37,915 bases of DNA from NCBI GenBank assembly GCA_003852775.1, contig RDDZ01000125.1, positions 1 to 37,915 of the forward strand, in the 5' to 3' direction. The notes beneath the pieces are model-generated. The model was not told the origin of the DNA, made no database searches, and saw only the letters and a program-made list of their open reading frames with translations. Origin of the DNA: Microbacteriaceae bacterium. Its GTDB lineage: Bacteria; Actinomycetota; Actinomycetes; Actinomycetales; Microbacteriaceae. Of the stretch, positions 25,101-31,536 are shown one piece after another. The translations under genes were made by a program, and so were the position numbers. Each line of letters starts with the position of its first letter. The first letter of the stretch is position 1.

Positions 25101-25555
25101 TGGTAGCCCTCCGTGCCGCGCGCGAGCACGACGAGGTGCTCGCCTTCGGGGTCGGGCTCCCCGTTCTGCGGACCGGGCAGCCCGAGCGAGAGCTCCGCCC
25201 CGAACACGGTCGCGACGCTCGAGCTCTCGGCGGCCTCGGCGAAGCGCACGATGCCGGCGAAGGTGTCGTGGTCGACGAGGGCGAGGGCGCTCAGACCGAG
25301 GCGCTCGGCCTCCTCGAGCAGCTCCTCGGGCGAGGACGCGCCGTCGAGGAAGCTGAAGCTCGAGTGGGCGTGCAGCTCGGCGTAGGGGAGCGCCTCGGTG
25401 TCGCGCACGAGCTCGCGCGGCGGCAGGTAGGGGCCGCGCTTGCGCGAGAACGCGGGGCCGTCGCCGCTGTCGCGCGTCTCGTCCTGGTCGGGACGCCGCC
25501 CCGAGAGCGCGCGCTCGAACTCCGACCACGGCACGGGCGGGTTGCTCCAACCCAT
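22151..25555 (-). CDS. dnaE2: Error-prone DNA polymerase III alpha subunit
   Basis: 1134 residues. The PHP domain begins ELHAHSSFSFLDGASSPEEL (from residue 60). The C-family palm has GRGSAANSAV (410-419) and the catalytic aspartates PDIDVDFDSDRR (449-460). Finger and thumb regions follow, then a helix-hairpin-helix (VRGIGMPLATRIV) and an OB fold near the C terminus (RIEVAGLVTHRQRP). It is the DnaE2 type that works with ImuA and ImuB in damage-induced mutagenesis. Its ATG overlaps the imuB stop (TGATG), so the two are translationally coupled; I see no separate promoter. ATG 25555 gives the typical DnaE2 N terminus (MGWSNPPVPWSEFE). Confidence 0.96.
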   Translation of the reverse strand: MGWSNPPVPWSEFERALSGRRPDQDETRDSGDGPAFSRKRGPYLPPRELVRDTEALPYAELHAHSSFSFLDGASSPEELLEEAERLGLSALALVDHDTFAGIVRFAEAAESSSVATVFGAELSLGLPGPQNGEPDPEGEHLVVLARGTEGYHRLARAMTEANLRGGEKGRPVYDLDELAAIGDGHWAVLTGCRKGAVRRALEQGGADAAGRALDGLVARFGRDAVHVELIDHGDPLDSDRNDVLAELASVRRLPVLATGNVHYASPARRHLAAAVAAVRARRSLDELDGWLPATGGAHLRSGREMRERFARYPGAIAHGLELAAELAFPLRRAKPALPKQHVPEGHTPMSYLRELVWAAVPERYPDLSEADRARIEAELDVIERKDFPGYFLIVHDIVAFARSRGILCQGRGSAANSAVCYLLGITAVDAIAYRLPFERFLSSLRDEEPDIDVDFDSDRREEVIQWVYERYGRRNAAQVANVIQYRPKNAVRDMAKALGYSPGQQDAWSKQVDAHAWHLEADAVADSDIPRPVLELARELLKAPRHLGIHSGGMVLTDRPVGEVVPIEHARMENRTVIQWDKDDAAWMGLVKFDLLGLGMLAALQHCLDLIREATGEHWELATIPKEEPAVYDMLCRADSIGVFQVESRAQMGLLPRLQPRAFYDLVVQIALVRPGPIQGGAVHPFVRRKLGKEPVEYAHPKLVPVLERTLGVPVFQEQLMQMAMAVGECSGEDADLLRRAMGSKRGHERIDRLRDKLYAGMASNGLTGAAADDIYAKIQAFANFGFAESHSLSFALLVYASSWIKLHYPAAFLAGLLRAQPMGFYSPATLAADARRHGVRVLRPDILRSGADAGLEPLDPDAPVAPTGLDACRERLQPHPGEFDPAAPDESRAHRRDGGSAVRLGLASVRGIGMPLATRIVAEREQGGPYRDMEDLVRRVGLTTAQLEALATAGAFEPFGLATREALWRAGAAAEDRAEYLAGTVVAVQPPLFPDPTAFETLSADLWATGISPDDHPVRHLRSGLDARGVLSAERLRTAESGRRIEVAGLVTHRQRPATASGITFMNLEDETGLVNVICGAGFWARHRRIARDEPAVIVRGILERSPEGVVNVLADGIEPLRAGVQHRSRDFR

Positions 25556-27096
25556 CAGTCGTACCGCCCCTCGGCCCACCAGCCCTCGCCGTCGAGCACG
25601 AGCAGCCACGCGCATCCGCTCGCGTCGACGGCCTGCACACGGTGCGCGACGCGGGCCGTCGACGGGTCCCACCAGCGCTCCTCGAGGGGCCACGGGCCCG
25701 CCCACGCGGTGAGGTCGCGGCGCGAGCCCGTCTGCGACACGATGACGGCCGGCGCCGCGCTCACCCGCCCGCGCTCGTCGACCGTCACGGGGCGACCGTG
25801 CACGTCCTCCACGCGCAGGGGGCGCGGTACGGCGTAGACGGTCGTGGGCGGCGGGTCGGGCAGGGCGCCCGGCCACGGGTGCGCACGCTCCCGGGGCGCG
25901 GTCGCGCGGTCGCCCCAGGGCACGAGCGCCTGGCGGTCGGCGGGCCGACGACCGCCCGCGAGCAGCGGCGTGAGCACGCCGCGGTGCCCGACCATGCCCT
26001 GCACGCGCGAGAGCACGGAGTGCACGCGCTCGTCGGGCCCCGTGCCCCACAGCCCCGACTCGTGCACGTGCACGGGGTCGACGGCGTCGGGGCTCACCCG
26101 TACGCGCACGACGCCCGAGCGCAGCGCCTCGGTGGCCTGCAGTTGCCAGCGCACGCGGTCGACGACCTCGGCCGACGAGAAGGAGCGCGGATGCAGCCAC
26201 ACGCGCTCGTCGAGCTCGCCGTCCTCGCCCGTGAGCTCGACGCGCAAGGCCGTGCACACGAGCCGTTCGGCGAGCAGGGCGCGCACGAAGTCGTCGCACG
26301 CGGCGCGCACGCCGAACGCGACCTCGTCGACGCGCTCGACCGCCGGCTCGAAGCCCACGACGGCGTCGACGTCGCGCGGCGGGATGCGGGGCGTCGCCGG
26401 GCGCGGGTCGCGCCCCCGGGCGAGGGCGTGCAAGCGCGCGCCGAGCGGGCCGAAGCGGGCCGCGACGTCCGCCTCGCCGAGCGCCGTGAAGGCCCCGAGG
26501 GTGCGGATGCCGAGCCTCGGCAGGAGCGACGCGAGCTCGGGGTCGCCGAGCGCCGAGACGGGCAGCGGTGAGAGGAAGGCGGCGGCCTCGCCCGCGGGGA
26601 CGATGCGCACGGCCTCCGCACCCGATCCGCCCACCCCGCGGGCCGCGAGCTCGGCGGCGAACAGGCCGTCGGCGACGCCCGCCCGCGCCCCGGTCGCGCC
26701 CGTGCCCGCGGCGATGCCGACGACCGTGCGGGCCGCGGCGAGCTCGCCTCCGTAGTAGCGGGCCGGTCCGCGCGCGCGCACGGCGGCCGTTCCGGGGGAG
26801 AGCGGATGCCAGCCGGGCAGGGCCTCCTCGAGGGCGGCGAGCACGGCCTCGAAGGCGCGGGCGGCGATCGCCGGCTCCTCGCGCTCGACGTGCAGCCCCG
26901 GGCAGCGCCCCTGCGCCTCGCGCTGCCGCATGCCGATCCGCACGCCCTGCGTGCGAGCGGAAGCCGTGCACGCCGTCACGGCGCCCGCGGCCACGAGCGC
27001 GACGGGCTCCGACTCGGGGATGCGGTGCTCACGCGCCTGCGCGCGCACGGCCCAATCGGGCACGTGGAGCACGAGGAGTCGGGGGGCGCAGCTCAT
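25555..27096 (-). CDS. imuB: Inactive Y-family polymerase-like mutasome protein
   Basis: 513 residues with a Y-family fold but without the catalytic acids: the usual DXD segment reads HVPDWAV (11-17) and no SVDE motif occurs. It is therefore an adaptor, as in mycobacterial ImuB. ESGLWG (346-351) resembles the clamp-binding motif QLPLWG of the mycobacterial protein. The C-terminal region is Pro-rich and ends in a WYL-less domain rich in Trp. The promoter holds a perfect LexA box. Stop and dnaE2 start overlap. ATG 27096 is 5 nt from the -10 hexamer. Confidence 0.93.
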   Translation of the reverse strand: MSCAPRLLVLHVPDWAVRAQAREHRIPESEPVALVAAGAVTACTASARTQGVRIGMRQREAQGRCPGLHVEREEPAIAARAFEAVLAALEEALPGWHPLSPGTAAVRARGPARYYGGELAAARTVVGIAAGTGATGARAGVADGLFAAELAARGVGGSGAEAVRIVPAGEAAAFLSPLPVSALGDPELASLLPRLGIRTLGAFTALGEADVAARFGPLGARLHALARGRDPRPATPRIPPRDVDAVVGFEPAVERVDEVAFGVRAACDDFVRALLAERLVCTALRVELTGEDGELDERVWLHPRSFSSAEVVDRVRWQLQATEALRSGVVRVRVSPDAVDPVHVHESGLWGTGPDERVHSVLSRVQGMVGHRGVLTPLLAGGRRPADRQALVPWGDRATAPRERAHPWPGALPDPPPTTVYAVPRPLRVEDVHGRPVTVDERGRVSAAPAVIVSQTGSRRDLTAWAGPWPLEERWWDPSTARVAHRVQAVDASGCAWLLVLDGEGWWAEGRYD

Positions 27097-27101
27097 ACTC
27101 C

Positions 27102-27130
27102 ATGATCGAACACACGTTCGAATGCGTCAA
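27102..27130 (-). promoter_or_regulatory. LexA-controlled promoter of imuB
   Basis: On the minus strand TTGACG (27130-27125), a 17-nt spacer and GATCAT (27107-27102) form the most complete sigma-70 type promoter in the window, ending 5 nt before the ATG. Confidence 0.7.
27106..27121. promoter_or_regulatory. LexA (SOS) box of imuB
   Basis: TCGAACACACGTTCGA is an exact fit to the actinobacterial LexA consensus TCGAAC-N4-GTTCGA. It fills the spacer between -35 and -10, where bound LexA would block the polymerase. Confidence 0.92.
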
Positions 27131-27155
27131 CCCGGCGCAGGCGCGGTCGGGCGTG

Positions 27156-27452
27156 TCAGACGAGCTCGACCTCGGCGGTCACCATGTCGCCCGGCTCGAT
27201 GCCCTCCGCCCGCCGCACGCGCGCCCCGATGACGAGGCTGTAGACCCCGGAGGAGCCGGGGAAGATCGACGTCGACCAGCTCGTCCCGCCGACGCGCGCT
27301 CTGACCTTGACGGCGCCGAAGCCCGCGCGGGGGAGGGCGTCGGCCCACTCCCTGACCTCGGCAGACTGCTCGGGCGGGAGGTCGACGAAGTACCAGTCGT
27401 CGTGGACGCGCGCCTCCCACCGTCGCAGCTCGCACGTGAAGCGGTACCGCAT
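27156..27452 (-). CDS. DUF1905 domain protein
   Basis: 98 residues, beginning MRYRFTCELRRWEARVHDDWYFVDLP and ending in a short beta-rich fold (YSLVIGARVRRAEGIEPGDMV), matching the DUF1905 family. DUF1905 proteins are often fused to or found with a YdeI-type domain; this one stands alone. Function unknown. It sits between imuA and imuB in the same direction but has its own -10 (TAGGCT, 6 nt before ATG) and no LexA box of its own, so it is probably expressed independently and is a guest in the cassette. Confidence 0.85.
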   Translation of the reverse strand: MRYRFTCELRRWEARVHDDWYFVDLPPEQSAEVREWADALPRAGFGAVKVRARVGGTSWSTSIFPGSSGVYSLVIGARVRRAEGIEPGDMVTAEVELV

Positions 27453-27458
27453 GGCGCC

Positions 27459-27464
27459 AGCCTA
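27459..27464 (-). promoter_or_regulatory. -10 hexamer of the DUF1905 gene
   Basis: On the minus strand TAGGCT ends 6 nt before ATG 27452, in the 17-bp gap after imuA. Confidence 0.55.
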
Positions 27465-27469
27465 GGGGC

Positions 27470-28174
27470 CTAACCGAGGGCCCGCAGGGGCGCGGACACG
27501 GCCGTGCGCTCGCCCGCGGCGCGCGCGGCGACGAGGGAGACCGCTCCCGTCGCATCCGGGAGCCAGAGCCGGCGGGAGCGCGTGCGCCCCTGCCAGGCGG
27601 GCGAACTCGACGCGACCGTGACCTGACGCGCCGCGAGATGCCCGAAACCCGCACCGATGCCCGCCCAGTCGCTCTCGGTCACGCTCAGGCGCGCGTGGGC
27701 GCGGGGCCACGCGCGCGTCGACACGAGCACGGCCTCGCGCTGCCGCAGCCGCGCCCCCAGGCGCGACGCGGCAGCCTCGCCCACGCGGGCGCGGGCGGGC
27801 GGCTGCACGAGCACGACCGCGATCGCGTCGACGAGCGCCGAGACGATCGAGAGCCACTGATCGCCCGGCTGCGGCACGAGCACGAGCCGCTCGAGGTCGA
27901 GCCCCGCCGAGGCCGCCGCCTCGAGGCCGAGGTCGGGCATGCCGACGACGGCGCACCACGAGCCCGCGCGACTCGGCCCGCGCAGCAGCTCGAGGGCGAG
28001 CGCCGTCGAGCCGTCGACGACGTAGCTGCCGCCCGCCGCGAGCGCCCCCTCGGGCAGCAGCTCGGCGAGCGCCTCCGAGGTGGGCAGGGTGCGGTCGGCG
28101 AGCCGGGTGCGCTGCATGCCGCGGATGCGGTCCTGCAGACGCCGGATCTCATCCGCGCGCGCCGTATCGAACAT
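27470..28174 (-). CDS. imuA: Mutasome accessory protein ImuA (RecA-like)
   Basis: 234 residues from ATG 28174 (MFDTARADEIRRLQDRIRGMQ). A leading helix is followed by a RecA-like fold (GGSYVVDGSTALALELLRG, VLVPQPGDQWLSIVSAL, VVLVQPPARARVG) without a good Walker A, as in ImuA/ImuA-prime proteins, which partner ImuB and DnaE2 in mutagenic repair. A GTG at 28210 would add 12 residues but would put the operator and -10 inside the coding region. The start codon lies within the LexA box, 7 nt from the -10. Position upstream of imuB and dnaE2 confirms the assignment. Confidence 0.87.
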   Translation of the reverse strand: MFDTARADEIRRLQDRIRGMQRTRLADRTLPTSEALAELLPEGALAAGGSYVVDGSTALALELLRGPSRAGSWCAVVGMPDLGLEAAASAGLDLERLVLVPQPGDQWLSIVSALVDAIAVVLVQPPARARVGEAAASRLGARLRQREAVLVSTRAWPRAHARLSVTESDWAGIGAGFGHLAARQVTVASSSPAWQGRTRSRRLWLPDATGAVSLVAARAAGERTAVSAPLRALG

Positions 28175-28182
28175 ATGTTCGA
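28167..28182. promoter_or_regulatory. LexA (SOS) box of imuA
   Basis: TCGAACATATGTTCGA fits TCGAAC-N4-GTTCGA exactly and is a perfect 16-bp palindrome. The imuA ATG (28174-28172) is inside it, so LexA would cover the transcription start and the start codon together. Confidence 0.92.
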
Positions 28183-28187
28183 TGATA
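28182..28187 (-). promoter_or_regulatory. -10 hexamer of imuA
   Basis: On the minus strand TATCAT abuts the LexA box and ends 7 nt before ATG 28174. Eight nt upstream is acGTCGcaG, a partial match to the PafBC-linked element; the -35 is weak. Confidence 0.55.
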
Positions 28188-28231
28188 CGTCGCGCCTGCG
28201 ACGTCGGCACGGGCGGCGCCGGAACCCCGGG

Positions 28232-28903
28232 TCAGGGCAGCAGCGGCAGCGCGGGGGAGGCGTCGGGGGTCGCGAACGACGCGACCCAGCTGAACACGAC
28301 GAAGGCGACGACGTTGACGACGACCGTCACCCAGAACACCACCTGGAAGCTCATCTTGACCGTCTTGTGCCGCACGACCTGCTGGGCGACGATCGCGCCC
28401 GGCCAGCCGCACGCGAGACCGAGCGCGAGGAGCGACCCCTCGCTCAGCCGCCACCCCTCGGACGCCGCAGCCCGCTTGTCGAGCGCGTACGCCACGAAGG
28501 TCGCGAACGACATCCCCACGTAGAGCACCCACACCCAGAACGGGATCGGACGGATGAGGGCCACGACGAGCGCGATGCCCGCGAACCCGACGATCGCGAG
28601 GTAGCCGAGCCTGCTCGCACGCCGCGTGGGCGCGAGCCGGGGGAACGCCGGCGGCTCGGGAGCGGCGCGGTCGGGGGACAGGGCGAGCACGGAGGCGCGG
28701 CCGGCGCGCGGCTTCCCCTCGCGCGAGTACTCGAGCACGTAGCCGATCTCGTCCCCCTGCACGGGGCGGGGGTCGTCGGCCCCGAACGCGGAGATGTGCA
28801 CGAACACGTCCGGACCGCCGACGGCCGGGGAGACGAAGCCGAATCCGCGCTCGTCGTTCCAGGTCGTCAGCACACCGCTCATGCGCACCGGGCCGGGTTT
28901 CAT
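28232..28903 (-). CDS. Cold-shock domain / DUF1294 membrane protein
   Basis: 223 residues. Residues 8-75 are a cold-shock nucleic-acid-binding fold with GFGFVSP and DVFVHISAF in place of RNP1 and RNP2. Residues about 100-215 are a DUF1294 module with four hydrophobic segments and the family stretch AYALDKRAAASEGWRLSE...GWPGAIVAQ. The combination is a known architecture with no assigned function. ATG 28903 follows TAGCAT by 9 nt; ATG 28882 (MSGVL) is an alternative start. Divergent neighbours are tRNA-Leu behind it and imuA ahead. Confidence 0.9.
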   Translation of the reverse strand: MKPGPVRMSGVLTTWNDERGFGFVSPAVGGPDVFVHISAFGADDPRPVQGDEIGYVLEYSREGKPRAGRASVLALSPDRAAPEPPAFPRLAPTRRASRLGYLAIVGFAGIALVVALIRPIPFWVWVLYVGMSFATFVAYALDKRAAASEGWRLSEGSLLALGLACGWPGAIVAQQVVRHKTVKMSFQVVFWVTVVVNVVAFVVFSWVASFATPDASPALPLLP

Positions 28904-28912
28904 CGTGTCGTG

Positions 28913-28918
28913 ATGCTA
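28913..28918 (-). promoter_or_regulatory. -10 hexamer of the CSD-DUF1294 gene
   Basis: On the minus strand TAGCAT ends 9 nt before ATG 28903. Confidence 0.45.
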
Positions 28919-29075
28919 CGTCCGCTTCCCGTGGGCGGACAGTCACGCGCGGCGCGTCGCGTGCCCCGAGTCCGGGGGCAGACCCACTCGCTCGCCCCCG
29001 TTGACGGGGGACAGCGATCCCGGCCAGGGGTACAGGCGCGACGGGACGTCCGCGGATGACGCACCCCGGACACGA

Positions 29076-29108
29076 CGAAGGCCCCGGACCTGATGTCCGG
29101 GGCCTTCG
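29076..29108 (-). terminator. Terminator of tRNA-Leu
   Basis: A 14-bp perfect stem (29076-29089 with 29095-29108) closes a 5-nt loop, starting 8 nt past the tRNA 3' end. The downstream minus strand is only mildly T-rich (tcgtgt). Confidence 0.75.
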
Positions 29109-29115
29109 ACTCGCG

Positions 29116-29200
29116 TGCGCGAGGGGGGACTTGAACCCCCACGCCCTATACGGGCACTAGCACCTCAAGCTAGCGCGTCTGCCAATTCCGCCACCCGCGC
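29116..29200 (-). tRNA. tRNA-Leu (GAG)
   Basis: 85 nt on the minus strand. The acceptor stem is GCGCGGG/CTCGCGC with one G-U pair and discriminator A. The D arm contains AATTGGCAGA. The anticodon stem-loop is CTAGC TTGAGGT GCTAG with anticodon GAG (codon CUC). A long variable arm (GCCC GTATA GGGC) marks the class II structure of leucine tRNAs, and the T arm is GGGGG TTCAAGT CCCCC. CCA is not encoded. Confidence 0.96.
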
Positions 29201-29233
29201 GAGTCCGATCCTCACCAGGAGGACCGGAGATAG

Positions 29234-29239
29234 ACACTA
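29234..29239 (-). promoter_or_regulatory. Probable -10 hexamer of tRNA-Leu
   Basis: On the minus strand TAGTGT lies 33 nt before the tRNA 5' end, with TTCGAG 18 nt further upstream as a weak -35. Confidence 0.4.
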
Positions 29240-29302
29240 GCACGCTCCGAGACCCCTCTCGAACCACATGGACGCGGACCCCCTCGAAGACGGGGCGACG
29301 GG

Positions 29303-29308
29303 TACCGT
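29303..29308 (+). promoter_or_regulatory. -10 hexamer of the M20 peptidase gene
   Basis: TACCGT ends 6 nt before ATG 29315. The intervening GGAGG lies too close to the ATG to be a normal Shine-Dalgarno. Confidence 0.5.
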
Positions 29309-29314
29309 GGAGGC

Positions 29315-30610
29315 ATGGACGGCGCACTCGAGGACACCGCCCGCATCGCCCGCGACCTCATCCGGATCGACACGACGAACTGGGGGGAGGGACGCGCCAA
29401 GGGCGAGACGGAGGCGGCCGAGTACGTCGAGGCCGAGTTGCGGGCCCTCGGCCTGGAGCCGCGCCTCTACGACGCCGCCCCGCGCCGCACGAGCGTCGTC
29501 GCGCGCGTCGAGGGCGCCGACCCGACGCGCCCCGCGCTCGTCGTGCACGGGCACCTCGACGTCGTCCCGGCCGACCCCGCCAACTGGAGCGTCGACCCGT
29601 TCGCGGGCGAGATCCGCGACGGGATGCTGTGGGGCCGCGGCGCCGTCGACATGAAGGACATGGACGCCATGATCCTCACGAGCCTCGGCGACATCCTGCG
29701 CTCCGGCCGACGGCCGGCCCGCGATCTCGTCGTCGTCTTCTTCGCCGACGAGGAGAACGGGGGAGTGTTCGGCTCGCACCACCTCGTTACGCAGCACCCC
29801 GAGCTCTTCGCGGGCGCGACGGAGGCGATCAGCGAGGTCGGCGGCTACTCGATCGACCTCGCCGGGCAGCGCGCCTACCTGCTCCAGACGGGCGAGAAGG
29901 CCCTCCTGTGGGTGCGGCTCGTCGCGACCGGCGTCGCGGCGCACGGTTCGCGCGTCATCCGCGACAACGCCGTCACGAAGCTCGCCGAGGCCGTCGCGCG
30001 CATCGGGCGCCACGAGTGGCCCGTGCAGCTCGGCATGACGGCGAGCGCGATGCTCGAGGGGGTGCGCCGCATCCTCGACGCGAGCCCCGACGAGGACCCC
30101 GTCGAGCTCATCGAGCGGACGGGCCTCGCGGCGGGCTTCCTGCGCGGCACGGTGCGCACGACGTCGAACCCGACCGTGCTCCAGGCCGGCTACAAGCACA
30201 ACGTGATCCCCGACCGGGCGGAGGCGCTCGTCGACGTCCGCCCCTTCGCGGGGCAGGAGGAGGCCGTGCTCGCGGAGCTGCGCGAGCTCGCGGGACCCGA
30301 CGTCGAGGTCGAGATCGTCCACCACGACGTCGGCCTCGAGACGCCGTTCTCGGGCCCGCTCGTCGAGCGGATGGTGGCCGCGCTCACCAAGCACGACCCC
30401 GACGCCGAGGTGCTCCCGTACCTGCTCTCGGGCGGCACCGACAACAAGGCGCTCAGCATGCTCGGCATCACGGGCTACGGCTTCGCACCGCTTCGCCTCG
30501 GCCCGGGACTCGACTTCCCGGCGATGTTCCACGGCGTCGACGAGCGCGTGCCGCTCGACGCCCTCGCGTTCGGGCGCGCCGTGCTCGCCGACCTGCTGCT
30601 TGAGGCGTGA
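29315..30610 (+). CDS. M20/M25/M40 family metallohydrolase
   Basis: 431 residues. Metal-binding and catalytic positions are VVHGHLDVVP (His and catalytic Asp), GRGAVDMKDM (bridging Asp), ADEENGG (the EE pair) and, near the C terminus, AMFHGVDERVPL (His). A dimerisation domain lies between about residues 200 and 320. The family covers dipeptidases, deacylases and carboxypeptidases using two zinc ions; this one looks like the actinobacterial dipeptidase branch, cytoplasmic with no signal peptide. Substrate unknown. It is 55 bp before uppP, which has its own promoter. Confidence 0.9.
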   Translation: MDGALEDTARIARDLIRIDTTNWGEGRAKGETEAAEYVEAELRALGLEPRLYDAAPRRTSVVARVEGADPTRPALVVHGHLDVVPADPANWSVDPFAGEIRDGMLWGRGAVDMKDMDAMILTSLGDILRSGRRPARDLVVVFFADEENGGVFGSHHLVTQHPELFAGATEAISEVGGYSIDLAGQRAYLLQTGEKALLWVRLVATGVAAHGSRVIRDNAVTKLAEAVARIGRHEWPVQLGMTASAMLEGVRRILDASPDEDPVELIERTGLAAGFLRGTVRTTSNPTVLQAGYKHNVIPDRAEALVDVRPFAGQEEAVLAELRELAGPDVEVEIVHHDVGLETPFSGPLVERMVAALTKHDPDAEVLPYLLSGGTDNKALSMLGITGYGFAPLRLGPGLDFPAMFHGVDERVPLDALAFGRAVLADLLLEA

Positions 30611-30651
30611 CGGTCATCCGCGCGGCGGACGGCATCCGGGCCCGCCCCTGA

Positions 30652-30657
30652 CAGAAT
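30652..30657 (+). promoter_or_regulatory. -10 hexamer of uppP
   Basis: CAGAAT ends 8 nt before GTG 30666, favouring that start over an in-frame ATG-free extension upstream. Confidence 0.45.
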
Positions 30658-30665
30658 CGACCCCC

Positions 30666-31535
30666 GTGGACTTCCTCGAAGCGATCATCCTCGGCATCAT
30701 CCAGGGACTGACCGAGTTCCTGCCGATCTCGTCGAGCGCGCACCTGCGCGTCTTCGGCGACCTCGTCGGCTGGGGCGACCCGGGGGCGACGTTCACCGCC
30801 ATCACGCAGCTCGGCACCGAGCTCGCGGTGCTCATCTACTTCTGGAAGGACATCACCCGGATCATCGGGAAGTGGTTCCGCTCGCTGTCCCCGGGCGGGG
30901 GCGGCAAGCGCTCCGCGGGCGTGCAGAAGGGCGACCCGGACGTGCGCCTCGGCTGGCTCGTCATCATCGGCACCGTGCCGATCGTGCTCGTCGGGTTCTT
31001 CCTGCAGGACACCATCCGCACGGCGCTGCGCTCCCTGTGGGTCGTCGCGATCGTCCTCATCGCGTTCGGCCTCCTGCTGTGGCTCGCCGACTGGCTCGGC
31101 CGCCGCGTGAAGCCCATCGAGCGGATGAGCTACCGCGACGGCATCCTCATCGGCTTCGCGCAGATGCTCGCCCTCATCCCGGGCGTGAGCCGCTCGGGCG
31201 CGTCGATCAGCGCGGGCCTCGCGCTCGGCTACACGCGGCCCGCGGCGGCGCGCTTCGCGTTCCTGCTCGCGGTTCCCGCGGTGTTCGGCTCGGGCCTCTA
31301 CGAGACCTACACGGCGTTCACGTGCGAGCCGGGCGTCGACGCCGGGTGCGGCGTCGGCTACGGCCTCGGTCCCACGGTCGCCGCGACGGTCGTCGCGTTC
31401 GGCGTCGGGTTCGCGGTCATCGCGTTCCTCATGCGCTACCTCGAGACGCGCTCGTTCCTGCCGTTCGTGGTCTACCGCATCCTGCTCGGCGGCACGCTCA
31501 TCGCCCTGCTCTCCACGGGCGTGCTCCAGCCCTAG
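30666..31535 (+). CDS. uppP: Undecaprenyl-diphosphatase
   Basis: 289-residue polytopic membrane protein of the BacA/UppP family. GLTEFLPISSSAHL (14-27) and PGVSRSGAS (172-180) are the two catalytic motifs; seven to eight hydrophobic helices surround them. It dephosphorylates C55-PP to recycle the lipid carrier for peptidoglycan and gives bacitracin tolerance. GTG 30666 places helix 1 at the N terminus. It converges with PAC2, one base apart. Confidence 0.96.
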   Translation: MDFLEAIILGIIQGLTEFLPISSSAHLRVFGDLVGWGDPGATFTAITQLGTELAVLIYFWKDITRIIGKWFRSLSPGGGGKRSAGVQKGDPDVRLGWLVIIGTVPIVLVGFFLQDTIRTALRSLWVVAIVLIAFGLLLWLADWLGRRVKPIERMSYRDGILIGFAQMLALIPGVSRSGASISAGLALGYTRPAAARFAFLLAVPAVFGSGLYETYTAFTCEPGVDAGCGVGYGLGPTVAATVVAFGVGFAVIAFLMRYLETRSFLPFVVYRILLGGTLIALLSTGVLQP

Positions 31536-31536
31536 C

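Noticed and set aside
22871-25837. A 988-codon plus-strand frame opposite dnaE2
   Set aside because: Shadow of dnaE2; its translation is low-complexity Arg/Ala/Val/Glu with no motif.
25555-26971. In-frame extension of dnaE2 upstream of ATG 25555
   Set aside because: The extension is a shadow of imuB in another frame; the coupled TGATG start gives a normal DnaE2 N terminus.
28175-28210. GTG 28210 as the start of imuA
   Set aside because: It would put the -10 hexamer and the LexA box inside the coding region; ATG 28174 agrees with the leaderless spacing seen elsewhere.
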